From Streptomyces sp. rh34 (GTDB lineage Bacteria; Actinomycetota; Actinomycetes; Streptomycetales; Streptomycetaceae): a stretch of DNA of 50,192 nt. The DNA is taken from positions 1 through 50,192 of the forward strand of contig NZ_NTGZ01000023.1 of the NCBI RefSeq assembly GCF_002551245.1. The letters are read 5' to 3'. The notes under the pieces were generated by a model. It saw only the letters and a program-made list of their open reading frames with translations, was not told the origin of the DNA and ran no database searches. Position 1 is the stretch's first letter, and every line of letters begins with the position of its first letter. The position numbers and the translations under genes were made by a program. Positions 33,791 through 42,425 of this stretch are shown here, piece by piece.

Positions 33791-33818
33791 TCGCTGTCAT
33801 TCATTTCGCTGTCATTCA
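33791..33818. repeat. Tandem TCGCTGTCATTCA repeat before the pilin gene
   Basis: TCGCTGTCATTCA occurs at 33791 and 33806 (period 15 bp), 53-80 nt before the pilin ATG. Confidence 0.6.
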
Positions 33819-33870
33819 CGGGTGTTCCGTTCGGGCGCCCGCTCGTTATCGATGCTCATCGGGGGATGAA

Positions 33871-34137
33871 ATGGAAACGAAGTTCTGGGACCGGGCCGTT
33901 GACGTTCTGCTCGGAGGCCGGCTGTCCACAGGTGTGCCGGACCGGACGGCGAAGTGGGCCGCACGGTGGGCGGGGCGGCTCGGTCGGTCCGACCGAGGGA
34001 TGACCACGTCCGAGTACGCGGTGGGAACCATCGCCGCGTGCGCCTTCGCCGCGGTGCTCTACAAGGTGGTGAACAGCGGGCCGGTGCTGTCGGCGCTGCA
34101 GTCGCTGGTCGAGGACGCGCTCGATGCGAAGTTCTGA
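33871..34137 (+). CDS. DUF4244 / Flp-type prepilin
   Basis: This 88-aa protein has a basic leader ending RSDRG, then the mature start MTTSEYAVGTIAACAFAAVLY. The processing site is after Gly43, with Glu48 at +5 of the mature chain, the type IV/Flp prepilin rule. The hydrophobic helix is about 20 residues and the tail is short, so this is the major pilin candidate. The leader of 43 residues is long compared with Gram-negative Flp (about 15). No prepilin peptidase gene is in the operon. The gene overlaps tadE by 14 nt. Confidence 0.88.
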   Translation: METKFWDRAVDVLLGGRLSTGVPDRTAKWAARWAGRLGRSDRGMTTSEYAVGTIAACAFAAVLYKVVNSGPVLSALQSLVEDALDAKF

Positions 34138-34585
34138 GGTCCTGTCGGGGCCCTGGCCGGGGGAGGGGACCGTGGCGTCGGACCGCGGCCTTCCCCGGGG
34201 GCTGCCGCGGCGCCCGACCACGAGCGGCTACGGGGGTGGCGACAGGGGCGCGGTGACCGCGGAGGCGGCCGTGGTCATTCCGGTGCTGGTCGCCTTCGCC
34301 ATGGCGCTGCTGTGGGCGTTGATGGCGGCATCGGACCAGATCCGGTGCGTGGACGCGGCGCGGGCGGGGGCACGGGCGGCCGCCCGTTCGGAGCCGGAGG
34401 CGGCGGTTCTGGAAACCGCGCGTGACGCGGCGCCCCACGGTGCCCGGGTCGAGGTGGGGAGGGCGGGAGACCTGTGGCACGTCCGGGTGGAGTCCCCGAC
34501 CCCGGGGCCGGGCGTGCTGGCCCTGACGTTGAGCGCCGAGGCGGCCGCCCTGGCGGAGGACACGGTCGGGGGCGCCGCGCCATGA
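34124..34585 (+). CDS. TadE-family pseudopilin
   Basis: This 153-aa protein has a Gly/Arg-rich leader, then DRG/AVTAEAAVVIPVLVAFAMALLW, the TadE signature. A prepilin-like site lies after Gly42, Glu47 is at +5, and a single membrane helix follows. The C-terminal about 85 residues form the outside domain. The start overlaps the pilin gene by 14 nt; GTG 34172 in frame is an alternative that shortens the leader. The stop overlaps the next ATG by 4 nt. Confidence 0.87.
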   Translation: MRSSEVLSGPWPGEGTVASDRGLPRGLPRRPTTSGYGGGDRGAVTAEAAVVIPVLVAFAMALLWALMAASDQIRCVDAARAGARAAARSEPEAAVLETARDAAPHGARVEVGRAGDLWHVRVESPTPGPGVLALTLSAEAAALAEDTVGGAAP

Positions 34586-35217
34586 GGGCGAGGGAGTCAG
34601 GGGGCCAGGGGCTGAACGGGTGTCGGTGCCGGGGCCGGTTTCGGCTGTGGGGTTGGGACGGAGGGGAGGACGAGGGCAAGGGCGAGGAGAGGGGTAGGGG
34701 GCGGGGCATGGGGCGTGGCGCGGGCAGGGGTACGGACCGGGGTGTGGGCCGGCGAGTGGTTCGGATCGCAGCCCGGGTCGCACGCCGGATCGCGATCCAG
34801 CGTGCGGGGCGTGGCGCGGACCGAGGTATGGCGACGGTGTGGGTGGCTGTCACCGCGACCGGTCTTTGCACCGTGTTCGCCGTGGTGCTCGCGCTGGGAC
34901 AGGTTGTGGCTGCCCGTCACCGGGCGGGCGGGGCCGCGGATCTGGCGGCCCTCGCGGCTGCGGGCCGGGCGTTGGAAGGGGTGGTGGTCGCGTGTGAGAC
35001 GGCCCGGCGGGTAGCCCTGGCACAGGGTGCCGTGCTCGTTCGCTGCGTGGTGCAGGGGGAGATCGCCGATGTGACCGCCCGCTCGGGATTCGGGCCCTAC
35101 CTACCTGCCGTCAGGGCCCGGGCCGGGCCTCCCGCCGACCCTGGCGCCGGATCTCCGGCCGATCCCGGGGCGGGCCCGTCGGGCAATCCCCGAACCGGAC
35201 CACGGACCACCGGCTGA
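34582..35217 (+). CDS. Rv3654c-like TadE/pseudopilin-related protein
   Basis: This 211-aa protein contains DRGMATVWVAV and a membrane helix at about 83-108, followed by RHRAGGAADLAALAAAGRAL, the hallmark of the Rv3654c family found last in actinobacterial tad operons. The +5 position is Trp87, not Glu, so it may be processed poorly or not at all. Residues 1-80 are extremely Gly/Arg-rich and the last about 35 are Pro/Gly repeats (PADPGAG). ATG 34582 couples it to tadE (ATGA), but the true start may lie further in. Confidence 0.8.
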   Translation: MRARESGGQGLNGCRCRGRFRLWGWDGGEDEGKGEERGRGRGMGRGAGRGTDRGVGRRVVRIAARVARRIAIQRAGRGADRGMATVWVAVTATGLCTVFAVVLALGQVVAARHRAGGAADLAALAAAGRALEGVVVACETARRVALAQGAVLVRCVVQGEIADVTARSGFGPYLPAVRARAGPPADPGAGSPADPGAGPSGNPRTGPRTTG

Positions 35218-35427
35218 TGTCCCGGCCGGGCTCGCCCGGACCGCGTGTTCCGCACCCGGCCCGTGCGGGCGCCCGTGGGCCCGGTGGCATCATCGACGGA
35301 CGTGACCTCCTGACAGCGCGCCTCCAGGGACCGTGCGTCCGGGCAGAGCCTCCCGACAGGGCGTTCTGTCAGGGACTCGTGGAAGCGTCGTCGTCGGCCG
35401 GCTGTCCGGCGGTGCTGTTCTGACGGC

Positions 35428-37926
35428 TCATCCCTTCGGCGTGGTCGGTGCGTCCGGCGTGGTCGGTCCGTCCGGCTCCGGGGGTGCGGTCCTGAGGAGT
35501 TCGGTGAGCAGGCGTACGGCTCCGCGTTTGTGCAGGGGCTCGTTGCCGTTGCCGCACTTGGGGGACTGGATGCAGGAGGGGCAGCCCGCCTCGCACTCGC
35601 AGGACGCGATGGCCTCCCGGGTCGCCGTCAGCCACGTACGGGCGGTGTGGAAGGCCCGCTCGGCGAATCCGGCTCCTCCCGGGTGGCCGTCGTACACGAA
35701 GACCGTCGGCAGCAGGGTGTCCGGGTGCAGCGGTACGGACACGCCGCCGATGTCCCAGCGGTCGCACGTGGCGAAGAGGGGGAGGAGCCCGATCGACGCG
35801 TGTTCGGCGGCATGGAGCGCGCCGCCGAGGATCTCCGGATTGACGCGGGCCGCGTCGAGCTGGTCCTCGGTGACCGTCCACCAGACGGCGCGGGTGCGCA
35901 GCGTGCGGGGCGGCAGGTCGAGCTTGGTCTCGCCCAGGACCTCGCCGGTGATCAGTTTGCGGCGGAGGAAGGAGACGACCTGGTTGGTGACCTCGACGGA
36001 GCCGTAGCAGAGCCGGCCCTGGCCCCAGGGAATCTCGGTGTCGGTCTCCAGGACGGTGATGGCCGTGGTGTCGCGGGCGACCGTCGAGTACGGCGGTTCG
36101 GCCTGCTCGACCAGGGCCACGGAGTCCTCCAGGTCCAGCTTTCGGACCAGGTGGGTGCGGCCCTGGTGCAGATGGACGGCCCCCTCGTGGACGGCCGTGT
36201 GGGCGGCGGCCGCGTCGACGGTGCCCAGCAGCCGGCCGGTGCCCTCCTCGACGATCTGGACGGGACGGCCGCCCCCGCCCCGGATGTCGGCCAGGTCGGC
36301 GGCCCGTTCGCGCCGGGTCCAGTGCCAGCCCGACGCCCGTCTGCGCAGCAGCTTCGCCGCCTCCAGTTGGGGCAGCAGCTCGGGCACGGCCGGGCCGAAG
36401 AGGGCGATGTCGGGCTCGGTGAGGGGCAGCTCGGCGGCCGCGGCGCAGAGGTGGGGGGCGAGGACGTAGGGGTTGTCCGGGTCCAGCACCGTCGACTCGA
36501 CGGGCTGCTGGAAGAGCGCCTCGGGGTGGTGGACCAGATACGTGTCCAGCGGGTCGTCCCGGGCCACGAGAACGGCCAGGGCGCCCTGGCCCGAGCGGCC
36601 GGCGCGGCCCGCCTGTTGCCAGAGGGACGCCCGTGTGCCCGGGTAGCCGGAGATGACGACCGCGCCGAGGCCGGAGACGTCGATGCCCAGCTCCAGGGCG
36701 GTGGTGGCCGCGAGGCCGAGCAGTTCCCCGGAGTGCAGCGCTCGCTCCAGGGCCCGGCGCTCCTCGGGGAGGTAACCCCCTCGATAGGCGGCGACCCGCT
36801 TCGGCAGCGAGGGGTCGACCTCCGCGAGGCGTTCCTTGGCGATCACCGAGATCAGTTCCGCGCCGCGCCGGGAGCGTACGAAGGCGACCGAGCGGACGCC
36901 CTGGAGGGTCAGGTCGGTGAGCAGGTCGGCGGTCTCGGCCGTCGCGGTCCGGCGAACGGGTGCGCCCTTCTCGCCGTGCAGGTCGGTCAGCGGGGGCTCC
37001 CACAGGGCGAAGACCAGCTCGCCGCGCGGGGAGGCGTCGTCCGACACCTCCCGGACCGGCAGGCCCGTCAGACGCCCGGCTGCGACCGCGGGATCCGCCG
37101 CCGTGGCCGACGCCAGCAGGAAGACCGGATCGGCCCCGTAGCGGGCGCACAGGCGGCGTAGGCGGCGCAGGACCTGGGCGACGTGGGAGCCAAAGACACC
37201 CCGGTAGGTGTGGCACTCGTCGATCACGACGAACCGCAGGGCACGCAGGAAGGACGCCCAGCGGGGGTGGGACGGCAGGATCCCGCGGTGCAGCATGTCG
37301 GGGTTGGTCAGGACGTAGTTGGCGTACTGCCGCACCCATTCGCGTTCCTCGACCGGGGTGTCGCCGTCGTAGACCGCCGGCCTGATGGCGTTGCCGAGCG
37401 GTGCCGCGAGCGCCTTCACCGAGCGCCGCTGGTCGGCCGCCAGGGCCTTGGTGGGGGCGAGGTACAGGGCGGTGGCCCCGCGGCCGTTGGGGGCCTCGGA
37501 GCCGTCCAGGAGGGTGCTCAGGACCGGCGCGAGGTACGCGAGGGACTTCCCGGAGGCCGTACCGGTGGCGATCACGACCGATTCGCCGTCCAGCGCGTGC
37601 TCGGCCGCGGCCGCCTGGTGCGCCCACGGATGGGCGATCCCGGCCTTCTCGATCGCCGAGATCACTTCTGGCCGGATGCGATCCGGCCAGATGGCATGGG
37701 TTCCCGATCGCGGGGGCAGGTGCTCCGTATGAGTGATGCGCGCGGCCCGGCCCGCCCCTGCGGCGAGCCGGTCGAGGATCATGGCGGGAGAGGGGCGCAT
37801 GTCCCCACTCTCGGGTGGTCGTCCGGGACGGTGATTCTTGGCCATCGGCACCGAGTGTGTCACTGGCGTGACGGACAATGGTCCCAAGGCGTCGTGCATG
37901 GCTGCTGGTAAGTGATTGAATGCCAT
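35428..37926 (-). CDS. DEAD/DEAH-box helicase with C-terminal Cys4 domain (YprA/MrfA-like)
   Basis: This 832-aa protein has Walker A TGTASGKS at 121-128, a DECH box within VVIDECHTYRGVFGSHVAQ, the helicase C motif GIDVSGLGAVVISGYPG, the motif VI-like QQAGRAGRSGQGALA, and DUF1998-type C-terminal strands. It ends with four closely spaced cysteines (CECEAGCPSCIQSPKC), as in B. subtilis MrfA, a 3'-5' helicase for repair of mitomycin C damage. That role is inferred. ATG 37926 (MAFNHLPAAM) is chosen by family memory; the open frame extends upstream into bldG antisense. It is convergent with the tad operon and divergent from bldG (79 bp). Confidence 0.9.
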   Translation of the reverse strand: MAFNHLPAAMHDALGPLSVTPVTHSVPMAKNHRPGRPPESGDMRPSPAMILDRLAAGAGRAARITHTEHLPPRSGTHAIWPDRIRPEVISAIEKAGIAHPWAHQAAAAEHALDGESVVIATGTASGKSLAYLAPVLSTLLDGSEAPNGRGATALYLAPTKALAADQRRSVKALAAPLGNAIRPAVYDGDTPVEEREWVRQYANYVLTNPDMLHRGILPSHPRWASFLRALRFVVIDECHTYRGVFGSHVAQVLRRLRRLCARYGADPVFLLASATAADPAVAAGRLTGLPVREVSDDASPRGELVFALWEPPLTDLHGEKGAPVRRTATAETADLLTDLTLQGVRSVAFVRSRRGAELISVIAKERLAEVDPSLPKRVAAYRGGYLPEERRALERALHSGELLGLAATTALELGIDVSGLGAVVISGYPGTRASLWQQAGRAGRSGQGALAVLVARDDPLDTYLVHHPEALFQQPVESTVLDPDNPYVLAPHLCAAAAELPLTEPDIALFGPAVPELLPQLEAAKLLRRRASGWHWTRRERAADLADIRGGGGRPVQIVEEGTGRLLGTVDAAAAHTAVHEGAVHLHQGRTHLVRKLDLEDSVALVEQAEPPYSTVARDTTAITVLETDTEIPWGQGRLCYGSVEVTNQVVSFLRRKLITGEVLGETKLDLPPRTLRTRAVWWTVTEDQLDAARVNPEILGGALHAAEHASIGLLPLFATCDRWDIGGVSVPLHPDTLLPTVFVYDGHPGGAGFAERAFHTARTWLTATREAIASCECEAGCPSCIQSPKCGNGNEPLHKRGAVRLLTELLRTAPPEPDGPTTPDAPTTPKG

Positions 37927-38005
37927 CGCGGCTGGCGATCCGTCCCCTGGCCTCCGTCGGGGAGAGCGAGGGGCGACCGCTCGATAGCAAGGTGCTGGAG
38001 GATCC

Positions 38006-38359
38006 GTGGACCTGTCCCTGTCGACTCGCAATGTGTCCGGCCCTGGTGGCGACCGTACGGTCGTCGAGGTCGGTGGCGAGATTGATGTGTATACCGCGCC
38101 CAAGCTGCGCGAGCAGTTGGTCGAGTTGGTGAATGACGGCAGCTATCACTTGGTTGTCGACATGGAAGGCGTCGACTTTCTCGACTCCACCGGCCTCGGC
38201 GTGCTCGTGGGCGGCTTGAAGCGTGTGCGGGCCCATGAGGGCTCGTTGCGCCTGGTCTGCAACCAGGAGCGCATTCTCAAGATCTTCCGGATCACAGGTC
38301 TGACCAAGGTGTTCCCGATTCACACCACGGTCGACGAGGCTGTCGCCGCCACCGACTGA
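38006..38359 (+). CDS. bldG: Anti-anti-sigma factor BldG
   Basis: This 117-aa STAS-domain protein has [16 protein letters not shown], then [21 protein letters not shown] with the phosphorylated Ser at 61, and a C-terminal helix. It is essentially the Streptomyces BldG sequence, needed for aerial growth and antibiotic production. It controls stress sigma factors by partner-switching with anti-sigma kinases, including the product of the next gene. GTG 38006 follows CTGGAGGATCC. The gap to the next gene is 139 bp and the two are known to be co-transcribed in part. Confidence 0.96.
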   Translation: MDLSLSTRNVSGPGGDRTVVEVGGEIDVYTAPKLREQLVELVNDGSYHLVVDMEGVDFLDSTGLGVLVGGLKRVRAHEGSLRLVCNQERILKIFRITGLTKVFPIHTTVDEAVAATD

Positions 38360-38498
38360 GGTCGGAGCGGACCGGCCCCCGGGCCGGTCGGCAGGCAGTG
38401 AACAGGCCGACAGCGGCAGCGCGTGGGCCGCGACGGGCAGGCGGTCGACCCTAGGGTCGGCTGTCGGCTTTGTCGGCTTCCGGAGAAGGAGAGCAGGG

Positions 38499-39032
38499 GT
38501 GCCGGGCGACACGCCCGGGGCCTCTGAGGCGTACGCCCGAACGTTCGAGGGGGATGGCATGGCCACCGTTGAACTCCGCTTCAGCGCTCAGCCTGAACAT
38601 GTCAGGACGGCCCGCCTGGTGGCGGCCGCCGTGGCGCGCAGGGCCGGCGTCGACGAGGCGGTGCTCGACGAGGTCAGGCTCGCCGTCGGAGAGGCGTGCA
38701 GCCGCGCGGTCGGGCTGCACCGCAGCCACGGCATCACCGAGCCGGTCAGCGTCGCGTTGACCGAGGAGGAGAAGGCGTTCTCCATCGAGGTCGGGGACAG
38801 CGTTCCCGGCCCCGGCGGGGATTCCGCCGCGTCCGGGGCGCGTGACGGCTCCCACGCTTCCGGAGCGGGGCCGGACCGCCCCGACTCCGAGATGGACGGT
38901 GCTGAGGGCGAGGACGAGATGGGCCTCGCGGTCATCAGCGGTCTCGTCGACGACGTGGAGGTCCGCTCCGGTGCGGGCGGCGGAGTGATCCGCATGAGCT
39001 GGCCGACGGCGGACGCCGCGGTACGCCCCTGA
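38499..39032 (+). CDS. Anti-sigma factor, GHKL kinase domain (ApgA-like)
   Basis: This 177-aa (or 157-aa) protein is the immediate partner of bldG. HVRTARLVAAAVARRAGVDEAVLDEVRLAVGEACSRAV contains the N-box (E..LAVGEA) of RsbW-like anti-sigma kinases. Between the N-box and the late MGLAVISGLVDDVEV segment is an unusual Gly/Ser/Asp-rich acidic insert of about 45 residues (PGPGGDSAASG...EGEDE) where the ATP lid normally lies, so kinase activity is doubtful. Two starts are possible: GTG 38499 behind AAGGAGAGC and ATG 38559 behind GAGGGGGATGGC. A strong terminator lies at 39312. Confidence 0.9.
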   Translation: MPGDTPGASEAYARTFEGDGMATVELRFSAQPEHVRTARLVAAAVARRAGVDEAVLDEVRLAVGEACSRAVGLHRSHGITEPVSVALTEEEKAFSIEVGDSVPGPGGDSAASGARDGSHASGAGPDRPDSEMDGAEGEDEMGLAVISGLVDDVEVRSGAGGGVIRMSWPTADAAVRP

Positions 39033-39511
39033 GGGCCTGGACCTGCTGCTTCCTGCGCCTGCTGCTCCCGGCAGCTGCGCCTGTGCCTGCATCTGCTGCT
39101 CCCCGCACCCGTGCTGCATCTGCTGCTTCCGCGCCTGAGCCCGTACTCCGCGCCTCTGTGCGTGTTCGCGGAGTGTGCCCGGGCCCCCGGTGCCTCTGTC
39201 CGTGATTCCAGGTGCTGAGGACTGCGTCTGAGGCGCTGGGGACCTTCCTGCGGTCCCGAGGCGTTGAGAACCGTGGGTTATGAGGCGCACGAGCGATGTT
39301 TGGTTTCCCCGGGCCCTGCTGAGCAGGGCCTTTTTTCTTGATTCTCTTCGTGTAATCCGCCTGCCTCATTACTGCATTCGAGCAGAATCTCTCCGCTGAT
39401 CTCTCGGCGTTGGGGGGAGAGCGATCAATTCTCTTCCCATCCACTGTTCTGATCAGGTTCCGCTCCCTACAATCCGTCCACGACTTGAGCGCTGAGCGTC
39501 AAGGAGGACGT
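39033..39511. other. Intergenic region with CTGCTGCT repeats and terminator
   Basis: About 480 bp between the anti-sigma gene and hppA. Four copies of CTGCTGCTYCC lie at 39043, 39059, 39093 and 39120, embedded in CTG/TGC-rich sequence. A textbook terminator is at 39312-39336. The hppA promoter must lie after it; TTGAGCG...CGTCAA near 39485-39502 is a weak palindrome just before the ribosome site. No gene is seen. Confidence 0.55.
39312..39336 (+). terminator. Rho-independent terminator of bldG operon
   Basis: GGCCCTGC-TGA-GCAGGGCC is followed directly by TTTTTT. Confidence 0.92.
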
Positions 39512-41941
39512 ATGGCGGAGTTCTTCACCACCCCCATGGCAGTACTGACGCAAGAATCCGCACTTTCCGACCGACCCGTCTCCCTCGCGGCGGCGGTACT
39601 CACCGACGGCAACCGGCTGATCGTCATCGTGGTGGCGGTCGTCGCCGTCGCCGCGCTGATCGTCGCCCAGCTGCTCGTACGCCAGGTCCTGGCGGCCGGC
39701 GAGGGCACCGAGCGCATGAAGGAGATCGCCGCGGCGGTGCAGGAAGGCGCGAACGCCTATCTGGCCCGACAACTGCGCACGGTCGGTGTCTTCTCCGTCG
39801 TCGTGTTCTTCCTGTTGTTCCTGCTGCCGGCCGACAACTGGTCGCAACGCGCGGGGCGTTCCCTCTTCTTCCTGGTGGGTGCGCTTTTCTCGGCGGCGAC
39901 CGGATACATCGGTATGCGGCTCGCCGTGCGGAGCAATGTGCGGGTGGCCGCGGCCGCGCGTGAGGCGACTCCAGCGGAAGGAGAACCGGAAAAGGATCTC
40001 ACCGCTGTCTCGCACAAAGCGATGAAGATCGCTTTCCGTACCGGTGGTGTGGTCGGAATGATCACGGTGGGGCTCGGTCTGCTCGGGGCCTCCTGCGTGG
40101 TGCTCGTCTATGCCGCCGACGCGCCCAAGGTACTGGAGGGGTTCGGTCTCGGCGCGGCGCTGATCGCCATGTTCATGAGGGTCGGCGGCGGGATCTTCAC
40201 CAAGGCGGCGGACGTGGGCGCCGACCTGGTGGGCAAGGTGGAGCAGGGCATTCCGGAGGACGATCCGCGCAACGCCGCCACCATCGCCGACAACGTGGGC
40301 GACAACGTCGGTGACTGCGCGGGCATGGCGGCCGATCTCTTCGAGTCGTACGCCGTGACGCTCGTCGCGGCGCTCATCCTCGGTACGGCCGCGTTCGGCG
40401 ACTCCGGTCTCGCCTTCCCCTTGATGGTCCCGGCGATCGGCGTCGTCACCGCGATGATCGGGATCTTCGCGGTGGCCCCGCGCCGCGCCGACCGCAGCGG
40501 GATGACCGCGATCAACCGCGGCTTCTTCATCTCCGCGGTGATCTCGCTCGCCCTGGTGGCCGTCGCCGCCTTCGCCTATCTGCCCTCCTCGTACGCGGAG
40601 CTGGACGGGGTCACCGACGAGGCGATCGCCGGACACGGCGGCGATCCGCGCATCTTCGCCCTGGTCGCGGTGGCCATCGGTATCGCCCTGGCCGCGCTCA
40701 TCCAGCAGCTCACCGGCTACTTCACCGAGACCAACCGCCGCCCGGTCAGGGACATCGGGAAGTCCGCGCTCACCGGCCCGGCCACCGTGGTGCTGGCGGG
40801 CATCTCCATCGGCCTGGAATCGGCCGTGTACACCGCGCTGCTGATCAGCCTCGGCGTCTACGGGGCGTTCCTGCTGGGCGGTACGTCGATCATGCTGGCG
40901 CTCTTCGCGGTCGCGCTCGCCGGGACGGGGCTCCTCACCACGGTGGGCGTCATCGTGGCCATGGACACCTTCGGGCCGGTCTCGGACAACGCCCAGGGCA
41001 TCGCCGAGATGTCCGGGGACGTCACGGGGGCCGGCGCCCAGGTGCTCACCGACCTGGACGCGGTCGGCAACACGACCAAGGCCATCACCAAGGGCATCGC
41101 CATCGCCACCGCCGTCCTGGCGGCGGCGGCCCTCTTCGGGTCCTACCGCGACGCCATCGCCACGGCGGTCGACGAGGTCGGGGCCGGGGCGGGCGAGCTG
41201 GGGCTGAGCCTGGACATCTCGCAGCCCAACAACCTCGTCGGCCTGATCCTGGGCGCCGCGGTCGTGTTCCTGTTCTCCGGGCTGGCCATCAACGCCGTGT
41301 CCCGGTCGGCCGGAGCGGTGGTCTACGAGGTCAGGCGGCAGTTCCGCGAGCATCCCGGGATCATGGACTACTCGGAGAAGCCCGAGTACGGGCGCGTCGT
41401 CGACATCTGCACCCGGGACGCCCTGCGCGAACTGGCCACGCCGGGACTGCTGGCGGTGCTGGCGCCGATCGCGGTCGGCTTCACCCTCGGCGTCGGCGCC
41501 CTCGGCTCGTACCTCGCCGGCGCGATCGCCACGGGCACACTGATGGCCGTGTTCCTCGCCAACTCCGGCGGCGCCTGGGACAACGCCAAGAAACTCGTCG
41601 AGGACGGCCACCACGGCGGCAAGGGCAGCGAGGCCCATGCCGCGACTGTCATCGGGGACACGGTCGGCGACCCGTTCAAGGACACGGCGGGCCCGGCGAT
41701 CAACCCGCTGCTCAAGGTGATGAACCTGGTCGCCCTGCTCATCGCCCCGGCGATCGTGCAGTTCAGCTACGGAGCGGACGCGAATCCCTGGGTGCGGGCG
41801 CTGGTGGCCGTCATCGCCATCGGCGTCATCGTCGCCGCGGTCTACGTCTCCAAGCGGCGCGGCATCGCCGTGGGCGACGACGACACCCCGGGGGACGGCG
41901 GTCCCTCGGTCCCCGCGCCGGATCCCGCGGTGGCCCCGTGA
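39512..41941 (+). CDS. hppA: Membrane-bound H+-translocating pyrophosphatase
   Basis: This 809-aa protein has about 16 membrane helices and couples pyrophosphate hydrolysis to proton export. Signatures are DVGADLVGKVEQ, DNVGDNVGDCAGMAADLFESY and GDTVGDPFKDTAGPAINPLLK, the Mg-PPi binding loops. The motif GNTTKAITKG carries Lys where potassium-dependent enzymes have Ala, placing this in the K+-independent H+-pumping group. ATG 39512 follows AAGGAGGACGT, a strong ribosome site. The C-terminal about 25 residues are Pro/Asp-rich. It is monocistronic, with a hairpin at 42057. Confidence 0.97.
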   Translation: MAEFFTTPMAVLTQESALSDRPVSLAAAVLTDGNRLIVIVVAVVAVAALIVAQLLVRQVLAAGEGTERMKEIAAAVQEGANAYLARQLRTVGVFSVVVFFLLFLLPADNWSQRAGRSLFFLVGALFSAATGYIGMRLAVRSNVRVAAAAREATPAEGEPEKDLTAVSHKAMKIAFRTGGVVGMITVGLGLLGASCVVLVYAADAPKVLEGFGLGAALIAMFMRVGGGIFTKAADVGADLVGKVEQGIPEDDPRNAATIADNVGDNVGDCAGMAADLFESYAVTLVAALILGTAAFGDSGLAFPLMVPAIGVVTAMIGIFAVAPRRADRSGMTAINRGFFISAVISLALVAVAAFAYLPSSYAELDGVTDEAIAGHGGDPRIFALVAVAIGIALAALIQQLTGYFTETNRRPVRDIGKSALTGPATVVLAGISIGLESAVYTALLISLGVYGAFLLGGTSIMLALFAVALAGTGLLTTVGVIVAMDTFGPVSDNAQGIAEMSGDVTGAGAQVLTDLDAVGNTTKAITKGIAIATAVLAAAALFGSYRDAIATAVDEVGAGAGELGLSLDISQPNNLVGLILGAAVVFLFSGLAINAVSRSAGAVVYEVRRQFREHPGIMDYSEKPEYGRVVDICTRDALRELATPGLLAVLAPIAVGFTLGVGALGSYLAGAIATGTLMAVFLANSGGAWDNAKKLVEDGHHGGKGSEAHAATVIGDTVGDPFKDTAGPAINPLLKVMNLVALLIAPAIVQFSYGADANPWVRALVAVIAIGVIVAAVYVSKRRGIAVGDDDTPGDGGPSVPAPDPAVAP

Positions 41942-42425
41942 TCCGGGTCCGTACCTGCATGCGGGCCCGTGGGTCGTCTGTACGGCGGCTCCGTGAGACG
42001 CACGCGGGAGGGAGGAGCGCCCGGCGTCGGCCGACGTGACGTGTGATCAAGGAGTGGGCGGACGGTGCGTGCTGACGTGCCGTCCGCCTTCGTCTGCTTC
42101 GTCTGCTTCTTCATCGCCCTCCTCCGCCCTCCTCGAGCGCCCCCCTTCCGTCCTCGTCCGGCGTCGCCTGCGTCGGTGGGATCGGTGGGATCGGTGTGGA
42201 TCAGTGCGGGGCGATGGGAGGTGATGATGCGGAGCAGCCTTTCGGATGAGTGCCCGATCGCGTGAGTGACCGATCGTGTGTCCGATTCTCTGTGCGAGTG
42301 GCATCTCCCTCATTTCCCTTGGTGCAAATGGCTTCAAAAGCATGCACACCGGATGACCGGCACCCGGCTGTCGCCCCCTCGGCGTGTAAGTTCCGGGGCC
42401 GAGAGCATTGGAAGGGACCAATCCG
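41942..42425. other. Intergenic region after hppA
   Basis: About 480 bp with no supported gene. It has a terminator hairpin at 42057-42088, C/T-rich sequence after it, three GGTGGGATC-like tandem copies at 42175-42202, and TAAGTT at 42387-42392 as a possible -10 for the lipoprotein gene. Confidence 0.5.
42057..42088 (+). terminator. Terminator of hppA
   Basis: Stem GGCGGACGG/CCGTCCGCC with a 14-nt loop is followed by TTCGTCTGCTTCGTC. Confidence 0.7.

Noticed and set aside
35369..38566. A 1,065-codon minus-strand frame over the helicase and bldG
   Set aside because: It is out of frame with the helicase, whose frame carries all motifs; the content is Arg/Gly/Pro-rich as expected from high-GC frame shadows.
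39043..39130. CTGCTGCT repeats as a CRISPR or coding repeat
   Set aside because: Spacing is irregular, there are no unique spacers, and the frames across it lack any start signal.
39467..41638. A 723-codon minus-strand frame opposite hppA
   Set aside because: Arg/Asp/His-rich shadow; the plus strand encodes every pyrophosphatase signature.
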